A stretch of 64,000 bases of DNA from Rhodospirillales bacterium (GCA_007694935.1 REES01000087.1:1-64000), one strand, 5' to 3'. Positions 49,474 to 59,222 are shown, numbered from the stretch's first letter. A program made the numbers and translations. The notes: generated by a model not told the origin, from the sequence alone.

Positions 49474-50217
49474 TCAGCCGTAGCGCAGCAACCCCGGTCC
49501 ATGCTCCTTGAGCCAAGACCGGGCCGCACCGGTGTCCCCAACCAGGGATTCGACCAGGACCCAGAACGCCGCGCCGTGATTGTGCTCGAGCAGGTGCGCC
49601 ACCTCGTGGGCGGCGACGTAGTCGACGACGTGGCCCAGCGACATGATCAGCCGCCAGGAGAACGAAAGGTTGCCGGCGGCCGAGCATGAGCCCCAGCGGC
49701 TCCGGGTATCGCGGATGCTGATGCGGCGGACGGTGCGGTGGAGCCGTCGGGCCAACGCGTCGGCGCGACCCTCGAGTTCCTGCCGGGCGGCGGCACGCAG
49801 CCAGGCGGCGACCCGCCCGGGAACGGCATCGATGGCGCCACTCACCCGAAGCTCGCCATTGGCCCGCTGAATCCCGGCACGATCACGGCCGACATGTCGG
49901 ATCTCATGCTCGACGCCCAGGATCGGCACCGCGGCACCAGGGATGAACGCGATCCGCTGCGGCAGGCGCGCCAGATGATCGATCACCCAGTCGGACCGAT
50001 CGTGCAGAAAGGCGATACCCTGCGCCTCGGAAACCCGGTTGGGCAGGGTCAGGACCACACCGGCGTTGGCCCTGTCGATGCTGAGACGAAGCCGCACCGC
50101 GCGGTCGTTGCGGCGCATGGTGAGCGGCACCGGCCGACCGGCAAGCTCGATCGTCCCGGAAGACACCGAGAGGCCGGCTCCGCGGCGACGAACCGAATCG
50201 CGCCCAGTCGGTTTCAT
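49474..50217 (-). CDS. YgjP-like zinc metallopeptidase (M48 family)
   Basis: The 247-residue protein has the YgjP/DUF45 pattern: a beta-rich N-terminal half (VRLRLSIDRANAGVVLTLPN), then RISIRDTRSRWGSCSAAGNLSFSWRLIM. The zinc motif is HEVAHLLEHNHGAAFW, in which HExxH and a third histidine bind the metal. The native substrate of the family is unknown. It overlaps the DapA-like gene by ATGA and is the last gene of a three-gene operon. Confidence 0.9.
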   Translation of the reverse strand: MKPTGRDSVRRRGAGLSVSSGTIELAGRPVPLTMRRNDRAVRLRLSIDRANAGVVLTLPNRVSEAQGIAFLHDRSDWVIDHLARLPQRIAFIPGAAVPILGVEHEIRHVGRDRAGIQRANGELRVSGAIDAVPGRVAAWLRAAARQELEGRADALARRLHRTVRRISIRDTRSRWGSCSAAGNLSFSWRLIMSLGHVVDYVAAHEVAHLLEHNHGAAFWVLVESLVGDTGAARSWLKEHGPGLLRYG

Positions 50218-51143
50218 GCCGGACCCGCAGCACGGCGAAACGGCAGGCCGGCGGTCGCGAGCGACGCCATGAGGCGATCCGCATCGTCGGCGGCCAGCGG
50301 CACCAGCGGCGGACGCACCCGCCGCCAGCCGTCGTCGCCCCAGCCTTCGGCCATGACCGCCTTGAGCGCGGCGGTCAGCGGGTACGCGGTGATCCCGTGG
50401 CGCACCCGGCTGAGGGCCTGGTGGGCCCGGTCCGCCGCATCGGCATCGCCGGCAACGAAGCAGCGCCGAGCCTCGGCGGACAGTGGGGCCGCCACGTTGG
50501 CGACGCCGGTGATGCAGCCGGCGCCACCGCCTCTCAGCAGTGGCAGCAGCAGTTCGTCCGCTCCGCTGAACACCGCGAGCCCCGGGAATTCCCGTACCAG
50601 CGACAGCATGTGGCCGAGGTCGCCGGCGCTGTCCTTGATGCCGACGATGGTGTCCGGATAGGCCTTGAGCAGTCGCGCGATCAGGCCATGGGTCAGCGGC
50701 ACGCCCGACAACTGTGGGAAGTGGTACAGGTAGACGCGAAGCCGGCCCTCCCCGACCGTATCGATGAGCTGGGCGTAGGCGGCGAACAGGCCGTCATCGC
50801 TCACCCCCTTGTAATAGAACGGCGGCAGCACCAGGACGCCGGCGAGGCCGAGCGCCACCGCCCGGCGGGTGAGGCGCACGGTATCCGGTACCGCACAGCA
50901 GCCGGTTCCCGCCAGCAGTACGCCGCCCGGGATGCCGCCTTCGACCAGCGACTCGAGGATATCCAGCCGCTCCTCCACGCTGAAGGAGTTGGCCTCACCG
51001 GTTGTTCCGAGGACCACCAGGGCATCGCAGCCATGTTCCAGGAGCCAACGGCAATGCAGCCTGAGGCGACCATGATCCGGGGCGAGATCGGCCTGGAGCG
51101 GGGTCAGAACCGCGGCCAGCACCCCTTCCGGCAACGGCGTCAT
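50214..51143 (-). CDS. DapA-like aldolase (dihydrodipicolinate synthase family)
   Basis: The 309-residue TIM-barrel lyase has VLGTTGEANSFSVEER (phosphate/pyruvate-binding), the tyrosine in VYLYHFPQL and the Schiff-base lysine in VGIKDSAGD. Family members condense or cleave pyruvate with aldehydes (DapA, NanA, KDG aldolase). Sequence and operon context (YcgN-like and YgjP-like neighbours) do not point to lysine synthesis, so the substrate is left open. It starts 13 bases after the YcgN-like gene. Confidence 0.87.
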   Translation of the reverse strand: MTPLPEGVLAAVLTPLQADLAPDHGRLRLHCRWLLEHGCDALVVLGTTGEANSFSVEERLDILESLVEGGIPGGVLLAGTGCCAVPDTVRLTRRAVALGLAGVLVLPPFYYKGVSDDGLFAAYAQLIDTVGEGRLRVYLYHFPQLSGVPLTHGLIARLLKAYPDTIVGIKDSAGDLGHMLSLVREFPGLAVFSGADELLLPLLRGGGAGCITGVANVAAPLSAEARRCFVAGDADAADRAHQALSRVRHGITAYPLTAALKAVMAEGWGDDGWRRVRPPLVPLAADDADRLMASLATAGLPFRRAAGPA

Positions 51144-51156
51144 GCCGGCGGGTACC

Positions 51157-51630
51157 TCATGCCGGCCACTCCACGATGTGGTGTTCCAGCGGTCCGGCGC
51201 TGGCCTCCGGCACCGCCCGGTCTCGAACCGAGGCGCCGATCCGGTGGACCAGATCCCGGTCCCCGGAAACCAGATGGTGCCACCAGGGGAGATCGTGGCC
51301 GGCCGCCACCAGCCGGTAGGCGCACGTGGACGGCAGCCAGTGCAGGTCGGAAACGCGTTCCGGGGTCAACACCTGGCAGCCGGGCACCCGGCGCTGCCGG
51401 TGGGCATAGTCACGGCACCGGCAGGTCTCGAGGTCCAGCAGGCGGCAGGCCACGTTGGTGTGGGCGATCTCGTCGGTATCCCAGTCCTGCAGCTTGGCGA
51501 GACAGCATTTGGCGCAGCCGTCGCACAACGATTCCCACTCCCCGCGGGTCATCGCCGCGAGCGTCTTCGCCTTCCAGAAGTCCCGGCCCGCACCGTCACG
51601 GGTACCAGGAGCGTCGAGCGGATCGAACAT
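51157..51630 (-). CDS. YcgN family cysteine-cluster protein
   Basis: The 157-residue protein matches the YcgN/UPF0260 family: [32 protein letters not shown] at the N terminus, then [14 protein letters not shown] and [13 protein letters not shown]. The clustered cysteines suggest metal or Fe-S binding; no function is established. It is the first gene of a minus-strand operon with the DapA-like and YgjP-like genes. Confidence 0.92.
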   Translation of the reverse strand: MFDPLDAPGTRDGAGRDFWKAKTLAAMTRGEWESLCDGCAKCCLAKLQDWDTDEIAHTNVACRLLDLETCRCRDYAHRQRRVPGCQVLTPERVSDLHWLPSTCAYRLVAAGHDLPWWHHLVSGDRDLVHRIGASVRDRAVPEASAGPLEHHIVEWPA

Positions 51631-51735
51631 GGGAACTGACCCCGCGCTTCAAAGCATGTGCCGGCTGATTGCCGAATTTCGCCACTGTCGCCCGCTTCCG
51701 AGACCTCGTCAACGGGCTGGGCGGCGCTTCCGGCC

Positions 51736-53058
51736 TCAGTCTTCATCGATCAGATGGACGAACGAGCCCAACACCGATCCCTGGACCAGCCCGGTCGGTC
51801 CGAGATCCTGACCGGCCGCGCCCGAACAGTGAAACAGGGGCTGCCCCGGACCTTCCCGGAGCGTCCGCGCGTAGTGGAATTCGTGGCCGCGGTAGCCGGT
51901 GCCGACGGGACCCAGCACGGTTTCTGCCGGCAGCACGGCACGCCGATAGCCCAGATGGAGGTGACGGTCGGCAAACGACGTCTCCAGGTCGAGCAGATCC
52001 AGCATGGCGTGACGATGGCCCTCGCCGTCCACCAGACCACGGCCCAACACCATGTAGCCGCCGCACTCCCCGAACACCGTTGCGCCCCGCGCGGCGGCCT
52101 GTCGCACACCTTCGAGGAATGTCCGGTTGGCAGCGAGGCGCCCGGCGTGCAGTTCCGGGTAGCCGCCGGGCAGGTAGACCGCATCCGCCGCGGCATCCGG
52201 TGGTTGGTCGGCAAGCGGGGAGAACGGGCTGATCTCGGCCCCGGCGGCACGCCAGCCGTCGATCACCAGCGGGTATCTGAATGCGAAGGCGATGTCGTCC
52301 GCGACCGCGATGCGCTGCCCCAGCGGCCGAATTGGACGTGCTGCCGGCTGACCCCCGCCGGCCGAAGGGCTGAGCGGGTCGGCGCCCAGCGCCATCAGCG
52401 CCGACACGTCGACGTGGTCGGCCACCAGCCGCGCCGCCCGGTCCAGAAACGATCCCAGGTCGGGATGCTCCCGCGCCTGAACCAGCCCCAGATGCCGTTC
52501 CGGCAGATCGAGCCCCGGGGTGCGCGGCAGGCAGCCGAGCACCGCGACCTCGGGTACGGTCAGACGGCAAGCCTCCCGCACCACGTCGGCGTGGCGATCG
52601 CTGCCGACCCGGTTGAACACCACCGCCGCGACCCGGACTCCGGGACGGTGCCGGGCGAACCCGGCGACCACCGCCGCCGCCGATGCCGCCTGGGCCCGCA
52701 CGTCGACCACCAGCACCACCGGCCAGCCGAGCCCCACGGCGAGGTCGGCGGTGGAGCCCTGGCTGGCAGTGGCACCGTCGAAAAGGCCCATCACGCCCTC
52801 GCACACCACGATTTCGGCATGGTCCAGCAGCGTTGCGGCGGCGGCGGCCAGGGTTTCGGGACGCATCCCCCACGGATCCAGGTTGATGCATGGCCGTCCC
52901 GAGGCCGCGGCATGGAAGGCGGGATCGATGTAGTCCGGCCCGACCTTGGCGGAGGCGACGGCGACCCCCGCCGTGGCCAAGTGGCGGATCAGGCCGAGGG
53001 TAAGCACGGTCTTGCCGCTGCCAGAGGCGGGCGCGGCGATGATCACCCCGCCGGCCAT
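51736..53058 (-). CDS. cobB: Cobyrinate/hydrogenobyrinate a,c-diamide synthase
   Basis: The 440-residue protein has an N-terminal ATP-dependent amidoligase domain (P-loop APASGSGKT; VGPDYIDPAFH; EGVMGLFDG). The C-terminal glutamine amidotransferase domain has its nucleophile in FGECGGYMVLG. It amidates the a and c side chains of the corrin ring. The other cobalamin genes (cbiD, cobK, cobM) lie 1.7 kb away, separated by Sco1 and a TauE/SafE-like gene. Confidence 0.95.
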   Translation of the reverse strand: MAGGVIIAAPASGSGKTVLTLGLIRHLATAGVAVASAKVGPDYIDPAFHAAASGRPCINLDPWGMRPETLAAAAATLLDHAEIVVCEGVMGLFDGATASQGSTADLAVGLGWPVVLVVDVRAQAASAAAVVAGFARHRPGVRVAAVVFNRVGSDRHADVVREACRLTVPEVAVLGCLPRTPGLDLPERHLGLVQAREHPDLGSFLDRAARLVADHVDVSALMALGADPLSPSAGGGQPAARPIRPLGQRIAVADDIAFAFRYPLVIDGWRAAGAEISPFSPLADQPPDAAADAVYLPGGYPELHAGRLAANRTFLEGVRQAAARGATVFGECGGYMVLGRGLVDGEGHRHAMLDLLDLETSFADRHLHLGYRRAVLPAETVLGPVGTGYRGHEFHYARTLREGPGQPLFHCSGAAGQDLGPTGLVQGSVLGSFVHLIDED

Positions 53059-53102
53059 CGTCGGGCGTCAGGCGGGACTGGCCGGCATTGGGTCACCCCG
53101 GG

Positions 53103-53828
53103 TCACACCGCCGGACCGCCGGCCAGAATGGTTCGCAGGCGATCGGCAATCGCCTTGGGCGTCGCCTGGTGGCTGAAGTGGCGGATGTACACCCCGTCCG
53201 GTCCCATAAGATAGGTGATGGCGGTGTGATCCATGGTGTAGACGTCGGGCTCCGCCCCGTCCTCCTGGACCTTGGCGAAGTAGACCCGGTACTTGCGTGC
53301 CACATCGGCGATCTGCTCATCGGTGCCGGTGAGGGCCACCAGCCGGGGATGGAAGAATTCGGCATAGAGGCGGAGCTGCTCCGGCGTGTCCCGCGCCGGA
53401 TCAACGGTGATCAGGATCGGGACGATCCTTTCGGCTTCGTGTTCCTCCAGCATGTCCAGGGCGGATGCGATCTTGCTGAGGGTCATCGGGCAGACGTCGG
53501 GGCAGAAGGTGAAGCCGAAGTAGACCAGCATATACGAGCCGCGGAAGTCCGCATCGCTCATCGAATCGCCAAACTGGTTGGTCAGGGTGAACGGACCGCC
53601 GAGGGCGCCGACCGCATCGGGCGGGGCGGTACCGCCCCGGTGGGCCCCGGTAATGGCATCGAAATCTCCGAAGTAATGTCGCCCGGCCACGAAGCCCACC
53701 AATATCAGAACAAGGACGGCGAGAGCCACGGCCAAGCCGTTGAAGCGGCCGGACCGTTCGCGGCGATCGTCACCCGCCGACGGCGATGCAGGTTCGGGGG
53801 GTGCGGGACTGGATGGGGGCTTGGTCAT
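53103..53828 (-). CDS. Sco1/SenC/PrrC family copper protein
   Basis: The 241-residue protein is anchored by one helix (GLAVALAVLVLILVGFVAG) and faces the periplasm. Copper ligands are Cys109 and Cys113 in FCPDVCP and His200 in MDHTAITYL. Sco proteins deliver copper to the CuA site of cytochrome c oxidase or keep it reduced. The TauE/SafE-like gene upstream, 45 bases away on the same strand, may share this role. Confidence 0.94.
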   Translation of the reverse strand: MTKPPSSPAPPEPASPSAGDDRRERSGRFNGLAVALAVLVLILVGFVAGRHYFGDFDAITGAHRGGTAPPDAVGALGGPFTLTNQFGDSMSDADFRGSYMLVYFGFTFCPDVCPMTLSKIASALDMLEEHEAERIVPILITVDPARDTPEQLRLYAEFFHPRLVALTGTDEQIADVARKYRVYFAKVQEDGAEPDVYTMDHTAITYLMGPDGVYIRHFSHQATPKAIADRLRTILAGGPAV

Positions 53829-53873
53829 GATGTGCCTTTCCGACGTTGCTATCGTCTGCCCAGGATATCGGTT

Positions 53874-54656
53874 TCAGGCTGCCAGGCGCCAAGCCAGGAT
53901 CCCCAGGAGACCGGCGTTGATCATCAGCAGGGCAGGCATCACCCTGGCGGTCACGCGGCGGAAGCGGGCGCCGGCAACGTGCCCGGCAAGGCCGACCCCG
54001 ACCAGGACCGGGACGGTGCCCAGGGCGAAGGCCGCCATGGCGAAGGCCCCAGCGAGGGCGGTGCCGCTGGCTGCGGCGGCGGCAAGGGCGCCATAGAGAA
54101 GGCCGCAAGGCAGGAAGCCGAGGGCAAGGCCCAGGCCGTAGCCCCGCCACCCCACCGGCTTGGCGAACAAAGGCCGGATGCGCTGCCCCACCCGTCGCTG
54201 CCACCAGCCGGCGCCGCCCGCATCCAGCGGCAACGATACGATGCCGATACGGCTGAGCGCGTAGCCGGCGAAGAACATGGCCGCCAGCACCAGCAGACCC
54301 ACCGACAGCCAGCGGAACCCGGTGAGGTCGATAAAGCCGCCCGCCAGTGCCGCGGCACCCGCGCCGAGGCCGATGTACGTGGTCGCCCGGCCGAGGTGAT
54401 AGGGAGCAAGGGCCGCGCCCTGAAGGCGATGGAACTCGCTCATCCGCTCTGCCGGCACCGCTTCCAGCCGTGCCATCACCTGACCCAGCACGAACGGGCC
54501 GCACATGCCGGCACAATGTCCGGCACCACCGAGCAGGCCGGCGATGAACAGGCTTGCAAGGAGGCTTCCATGGTCGACAATGACGGCTTGGCAGTGGGCC
54601 GCGCCGAATACCAGGGCGTCGATGAGGTGACCGGGCAGATCATCGGGTTGGGACAC
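53874..54656 (-). CDS. TauE/SafE-like membrane protein (DsbD_2 type)
   Basis: The 260-residue protein has about six membrane helices and the conserved GGAGHCAGMCGPF near residue 42, followed by ALGFLPCGLLYGAL. Paired HCxGMCG and PCG motifs mark a group linked to cytochrome oxidase assembly and copper handling. The GTG at 54656 is preferred: an ATG at 54731 would overlap the divergent cbiD and add a non-membrane, non-family segment. It is adjacent to Sco1. Confidence 0.85.
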   Translation of the reverse strand: MSQPDDLPGHLIDALVFGAAHCQAVIVDHGSLLASLFIAGLLGGAGHCAGMCGPFVLGQVMARLEAVPAERMSEFHRLQGAALAPYHLGRATTYIGLGAGAAALAGGFIDLTGFRWLSVGLLVLAAMFFAGYALSRIGIVSLPLDAGGAGWWQRRVGQRIRPLFAKPVGWRGYGLGLALGFLPCGLLYGALAAAAASGTALAGAFAMAAFALGTVPVLVGVGLAGHVAGARFRRVTARVMPALLMINAGLLGILAWRLAA

Positions 54657-54729
54657 CGTCGTTGCCTTCGCGGCGGGAGAGGGTCTGGTCGGTAGTTGAC
54701 CGAACGCTAATGTACAGAATGGGCCGATC

Positions 54730-55872
54730 ATGGCACCGGGTCAAATCTTCCGCAACGCGCCAACCGGCGGGCACGGGCAGGGTGACGGCGTGAATGCCGA
54801 TGCCCCGACGCCGCTGCGACGTGGCTGGACCACCGGCACCTGTGCCGCCGCCGCCGCGGCTGCGGCCTACCAGGCGACGCTGACGGGGCGGTTCCCCGAT
54901 CCGGTGACGATCGGCCTGCCCCGGGGGGGCACCGTGACCCTGCCGCTCGCCCGCGCGGAACGCTGCGGCTCCGCCGCGACCGTCGGCGTGATCAAGGACG
55001 CGGGCGACGATCCCGACGTCACCCATGGTGCCGAAGTCAGCGCCACCGTGGTCCCGGCGGCGGCGGGTTCGGGCGTTACCTTCCGGGCCGGGCCTGGTGT
55101 GGGAACGGTGACCCGCCCCGGCCTGCCGCTGCCGGTCGGCGAACCCGCCATCAATCCGGGGCCAAGGGCGATGATCCGCGACACTCTCGGCAGGGTGGCG
55201 GCCCGCTTCGGCGGCAGCGGTGACGCCACCGTCACCATAGCCATCGCCGGCGGGGAGATCCTGGCGGCGAAGACGCTGAACGCCCGCCTCGGCATCGAGG
55301 GCGGACTGTCGGTCCTGGGGACCACCGGGGTGGTGGTGCCGTTCTCCTGCGCAGCGTGGATCCATTCGATTCATCGCGGCATCGACGTGGCGCTGGCAGC
55401 CGGCCTCAGCCACCTGGCCGCGGCCACCGGCAGCACATCGGAAGCGGCGGTGCGGCGGCGGTACGGCCTGCCTGATGTCGCCCTGATCGACATGGGGGAC
55501 TTCGTCGGCGGCACCCTCAAGTATCTGCGCCGGCATCCGGTGGAGCGGTTGTCCCTGGCCGGCGGCTTCGCCAAGCTGGCCAAGCTGGCACAGGGGCACC
55601 TCAACCTTCATTCGTCACGGTCGCGGCTGGACCTGGAGCGGCTGGCGGGCCGGGCGGCAGCGCTCGGCGCCGCATCGGCGACGGCAGCGCTGTTGCGCCA
55701 GGCGTCTACCGCCGCGGAAGCCCTGATGATCGCCGATGGGGCCGGCCTGCGACTGGCCGATGCGGTCGCCGCCGATGCCCTGGCGGTGGTGGGAGCTGCC
55801 CTCGACCCCAGGACATCCGTCGAGATCCTGGTGTTTGACCGTGCCGGAGCCTTGATTGGCCGTGCCCCCTGA
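54730..55872 (+). CDS. cbiD: Cobalt-precorrin-5B C1-methyltransferase
   Basis: The 380-residue protein has the CbiD pattern: LRRGWTTGTCAAAAAAAA near the start, EPAINPGPRAMIRDTLG, ILAAKTLNARLGIEGGLSVLGTTGVVVPFS and LSLAGGFAKLAKLAQGHLNLH. It methylates C-1 of precorrin-5B. Its presence with CobK and CobM suggests it replaces CobF, a combination known in alphaproteobacteria. GTG at 54790, just before the conserved region, is an alternative start with a better ribosome site. Its end overlaps cobK. Confidence 0.93.
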   Translation: MAPGQIFRNAPTGGHGQGDGVNADAPTPLRRGWTTGTCAAAAAAAAYQATLTGRFPDPVTIGLPRGGTVTLPLARAERCGSAATVGVIKDAGDDPDVTHGAEVSATVVPAAAGSGVTFRAGPGVGTVTRPGLPLPVGEPAINPGPRAMIRDTLGRVAARFGGSGDATVTIAIAGGEILAAKTLNARLGIEGGLSVLGTTGVVVPFSCAAWIHSIHRGIDVALAAGLSHLAAATGSTSEAAVRRRYGLPDVALIDMGDFVGGTLKYLRRHPVERLSLAGGFAKLAKLAQGHLNLHSSRSRLDLERLAGRAAALGAASATAALLRQASTAAEALMIADGAGLRLADAVAADALAVVGAALDPRTSVEILVFDRAGALIGRAP

Positions 55873-56611
55873 ACGCCTGCTGATCCTGGGCGGCACCACC
55901 GAGGCCGCGCAACTCGCCCGCGCCGTGCATGCGGAACTGGCCGACCGGTTCACCGTGATTACCTCGCTGGCCGGCCGCTTGCCGCCGCGCCAGACCCCAC
56001 CGGGCCGGCTTCGCATCGGCGGCTTCGGCGGGGCCGAGGGGCTTGGCCGGTTCCTGTCGGCCGAGGGCATTTCCGTGGTGATCGATGCCACCCACCCGTT
56101 CGCCTCGACCATTTCGCAGAATGCGGCAACGGCGTGCTCCGCCGCCGGCATTCCCCGGATATTGCTGGTCCGCCCCCCGTGGCAGCAGGAGCCGGGTGAC
56201 CGCTGGCTTCCCGTCGACTCCCTCGACGCCGCCGCCCGACTGCTGCCGGCGCTGGCCCGCCGGGCGTTCCTCACCACCGGTCCGGGGGGCATCAATGCCT
56301 TCGCCGCCCTGGCCGAGGTCTGGTTCCTGGTCCGTCTGTTCACGCCGGCGGCGGCGCCGCTGCCGCTCGCCCAGCACGCCGTGATCGTCGCACGCCCGCC
56401 GTTCACCCTGGCCGGTGAGCGGGCCCTGATCGAGACCCACCGGATCGATGCGATGGTGACCAAGCAGAGCGGTGGTCCCACCGATGCCAAGCTTCAGGCG
56501 GCACGGCAAGCCGCCATTCCGGTCATCATGATCCAGCGTCCGACCCCACCCGCCGGCGCCCAGGTGCCGACCGTCGAGGCGGCGCTGGCGTGGCTGGGCG
56601 GCCGTGCCTGA
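55862..56611 (+). CDS. cobK: Precorrin-6A reductase
   Basis: The 249-residue protein matches CobK/CbiJ: RLLILGGTTEAAQLARAV at the N terminus, VIDATHPFASTISQNAATAC, FLTTGPGGINAFAAL, and DAMVTKQSGGPTDAKLQAARQ. It reduces the C18-C19 double bond of the precorrin-6A ring. GTG at 55862 overlaps the cbiD stop; TTG two codons earlier is an alternative. It converges on cobM. Confidence 0.93.
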   Translation: MPPERLLILGGTTEAAQLARAVHAELADRFTVITSLAGRLPPRQTPPGRLRIGGFGGAEGLGRFLSAEGISVVIDATHPFASTISQNAATACSAAGIPRILLVRPPWQQEPGDRWLPVDSLDAAARLLPALARRAFLTTGPGGINAFAALAEVWFLVRLFTPAAAPLPLAQHAVIVARPPFTLAGERALIETHRIDAMVTKQSGGPTDAKLQAARQAAIPVIMIQRPTPPAGAQVPTVEAALAWLGGRA

Positions 56612-56628
56612 ACTGCGCGTCGGCGATC

Positions 56629-57390
56629 TCAGGCTTCGCGTGGGCGCAGCACGTGATGGTGGTCGGCGGCGTAAAGACGGCTGTCGGAGAACTCCGCTTC
56701 GCCCAGCACCCGACCCACCAGGATCAGCGCGGTGCGGGTGATGCCGGCTGCCTTCACCTTTGCCCGGATATCGGCGAGGGTGCCGAGCAGCACCAGCTGG
56801 TCCGGCCAGCTCACCCGGTAGACGACCGCCACCGGGCAGTCCTCGCCATAGCACGGAACCAAGTCCCGGAGCACTGCCGCCAAGTTGGTGACGGAGAGAT
56901 GAATGGCGAGGGTCGCCCCGGATCGCGCCAAGCTCGACAGGTCTTCCCCGGCGGGCATCGCCGAGGTGCGGGTGGCGGTGCGGGTGAGGATGACCGTCTG
57001 GCTCACCCCCGGCAGCGTCAGTTCGCGCTTCAGCACGGCAGCGGCGGCGGCGTAGGCCGGCACCCCGGGAATGATCTCGTAACCGATGCCGAGGGCATCC
57101 AGCCGGCGCATCTGCTCGGCGGTGGCGCCATAGAGGGACGGATCGCCCGAATGCAGCCGGGCCACGTCCAGCCCGCTGTGATCGGCGGCGGCCATCTCGG
57201 CGATGATGGCGTCCAGGTCCAGCGGCGCGGTATCGACGATGCGTGCCCCCGGTGACGCCTCCGCCACCACCGCCGACGGGACCAGGGAGCCGGCGTAGAG
57301 CACGACGGAACAGCGGCGGATGGTGGCCAGGGCGCGGAGAGTGAGAAGATCGGGGGCGCCCGGGCCGGCGCCGATGAAATGCACCGTCAT
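56629..57390 (-). CDS. cobM: Precorrin-4 C11-methyltransferase
   Basis: The 253-residue SAM-dependent tetrapyrrole methylase has [45 protein letters not shown] and [23 protein letters not shown], the CobM/CbiF pattern. It adds the C-11 methyl in corrin synthesis. ATG at 57390 is preferred over an upstream start that would extend into thyX. The ATG overlaps the thyX stop (ATGA). Confidence 0.95.
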   Translation of the reverse strand: MTVHFIGAGPGAPDLLTLRALATIRRCSVVLYAGSLVPSAVVAEASPGARIVDTAPLDLDAIIAEMAAADHSGLDVARLHSGDPSLYGATAEQMRRLDALGIGYEIIPGVPAYAAAAAVLKRELTLPGVSQTVILTRTATRTSAMPAGEDLSSLARSGATLAIHLSVTNLAAVLRDLVPCYGEDCPVAVVYRVSWPDQLVLLGTLADIRAKVKAAGITRTALILVGRVLGEAEFSDSRLYAADHHHVLRPREA

Positions 57391-58325
57391 GGCGCGCGGC
57401 CGAGGGCCTGCATCAGTTCCCGCCACTCCCGCCTGCCGAGCCCGCTCGCCGACTCGCTCACCGGCTCGCCGGCGACCAGGCGCTTCACCACGTCCAGGGC
57501 CTTGGCCGACAGGTGCAGCCCGCCCATTCGGTGCTCCCCGAACGCCGCAAAGGTGACCGGCACCCAGCGCGCCACCGTGTCCATCATCACCTCGGCGTAG
57601 GCCCGGATCTCATACTGGGCATGGGGGTCGGCACGAAGGCTGAGAAAATGCAGAAGATTGTGCAGATCGATCTTCCAGTACCACTGGGTGTAGGTGGCGA
57701 GGGTCAGGTTCATCCTGGCCAGCTCGCGGGCCAAACCCGAGCGCGTGTCATCGATCACCGTGCCGTACCGATCCTGGTTCAGCATCTCCTCATAATCGGC
57801 GTAGCAGCGCTCGGCATCGTCCCGCAACAGGGACAGCACCCGCGCCGTCTCCGCCCCGGACAACGCCTCGCCGCGCCCCTGACGGTTGGCCGACGACTGG
57901 GCCGCCAGATGCTCCGGAGCCGGCAGGTAGTATTCCTTGTCGAGGATGGAGTACCGGCCGGAAATCTCGTTGACGCTGGCGGTGCGGTGGCGGATCCACT
58001 GCCGGGCGACAAAGATCGGCAGCTTCACGTGATACTTGATCTCGCACATCTCGAACGGGGTGGTATGGCGGTGGCGCATCAGGTAGCCGATCAGCCCGGC
58101 ATCGTCCTGCACCCGCCGGGTGCCGGCACCGTAGGAGACGCGCGCGGCCTGCACCACCGCCCGGTCGTCGCCGAGATAGTCGACCACCCGGACGAAGCCG
58201 TGATCGAGCACCGCAAGCGGCTGGTAGAGGATGTCCTCCAGCGCCGGCACGGTTGCCCGGCGGGTGGTCGCCGTGGCCGCCCGCTCCGCGTCGATCGCCG
58301 CCTGCTGTTCCGCCGTGAGTTCCAT
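57387..58325 (-). CDS. thyX: FAD-dependent thymidylate synthase
   Basis: The 312-residue flavoenzyme carries the ThyX motif [15 protein letters not shown] at residues 112-126 and the C-terminal [21 protein letters not shown] helix. It makes dTMP from dUMP using methylene-tetrahydrofolate and NADPH. The ATG at 58325 gives the usual N terminus. Its stop overlaps cobM by ATGA, an unexpected coupling of thymidylate and cobalamin genes. Confidence 0.96.
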   Translation of the reverse strand: MELTAEQQAAIDAERAATATTRRATVPALEDILYQPLAVLDHGFVRVVDYLGDDRAVVQAARVSYGAGTRRVQDDAGLIGYLMRHRHTTPFEMCEIKYHVKLPIFVARQWIRHRTASVNEISGRYSILDKEYYLPAPEHLAAQSSANRQGRGEALSGAETARVLSLLRDDAERCYADYEEMLNQDRYGTVIDDTRSGLARELARMNLTLATYTQWYWKIDLHNLLHFLSLRADPHAQYEIRAYAEVMMDTVARWVPVTFAAFGEHRMGGLHLSAKALDVVKRLVAGEPVSESASGLGRREWRELMQALGRAP

Positions 58326-58494
58326 CGGGTCCCTCTTACCCGCATCTGGCGCGCTGATCCATTCCATAAGGCCCAGGCCCTCGGGGGTCACCCCCGATTG
58401 CCGAAGCGGTTGCGAAATTCTATGAATAGGCTCATGGCCCATGGGCGTGGACCTGCCCGTGGGCCGGACGCCTACTGGATGGAGAGTGCCCACC

Positions 58495-59142
58495 ATGCCC
58501 ACACGATCCCCCACGGACCGCCTGATTGACGGATACAAGGCCTTCCACGCCGAGTATTACCAGCATCGACCGGAGCTGTTCGAGAAGCTCTCGACCGGGC
58601 AGGCTCCGCAGGTGATGGTCATCGCCTGCTCGGATTCCAGGGTCGACCCGGCGATCCTATTGGGAACGCAGCCGGGTGAAATCTTCGTCGTCCGCAACGT
58701 CGCCAACATCGTCCCGCCGTACGCGCCGAGCGACATGCTGCACGGCACCAGCGCGGCGTTGGAATTCGCCGTGCGGGATCTGGGCGTCAAGGAGATCGTG
58801 ATCCTCGGGCATTCCGGCTGCGGGGGTATCCGCGGGTTGGTGCATACGGTCACCAAAGAGCCGCTGCCGCGGGAGTTCATCGGCCCGTGGATGCAGGCGG
58901 TTCGGCCCGCCTGCGACGTGCTGGCCGGCCATTCCCATGCCCATGGTGACGCCGATCCGGATCTGTCCGCCGTCGAACGGGCCGCGATCCGCGTCTCCCT
59001 CGGTCACCTTCGGACCTTCCCCTGGATCAAGGAACGGGTCGAGCGGGGTGATCTCGGCCTGCACGGCTGGTGGTTCGACCTCGCGACCGGCGACCTGATG
59101 GCTTGCCAACCCGAAACCGGGGCGTTCGCACCGGTCGGCTGA
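58495..59142 (+). CDS. Beta-class carbonic anhydrase
   Basis: The 215-residue enzyme has zinc ligands Cys45, His106 and Cys109 (ACSDSRVDP and GHSGCGG) with the Asp47-Arg49 dyad. It interconverts CO2 and bicarbonate, supplying bicarbonate to carboxylases and carbamoyl-phosphate synthesis. ATG at 58495 starts the conserved [17 protein letters not shown]; an upstream in-frame ATG is less likely. An arg operon follows, for which bicarbonate is a precursor. Confidence 0.95.
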   Translation: MPTRSPTDRLIDGYKAFHAEYYQHRPELFEKLSTGQAPQVMVIACSDSRVDPAILLGTQPGEIFVVRNVANIVPPYAPSDMLHGTSAALEFAVRDLGVKEIVILGHSGCGGIRGLVHTVTKEPLPREFIGPWMQAVRPACDVLAGHSHAHGDADPDLSAVERAAIRVSLGHLRTFPWIKERVERGDLGLHGWWFDLATGDLMACQPETGAFAPVG

Positions 59143-59174
59143 CCCTTCACCATCAGCCCCCTCCGGCGTGGCCG

Positions 59175-59203
59175 TTGACAAGGCGACGGCGGGCTCAATA
59201 AAG
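59175..59203 (+). promoter_or_regulatory. Candidate promoter of argD-argF-hslO
   Basis: TTGACA (59175-59180) and ATAAAG (59198-59203), 17 bases apart; AATAAA with a 16-base spacer is equivalent. It points at argD, with an intrinsic terminator in between. Confidence 0.5.
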
Positions 59204-59222
59204 TTACGGTTTTTCGGGGCTG

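Noticed and set aside
54657-54789. Cobalamin riboswitch before cbiD
   Set aside because: The spacer is too short and lacks the B12-box GCCACTG.
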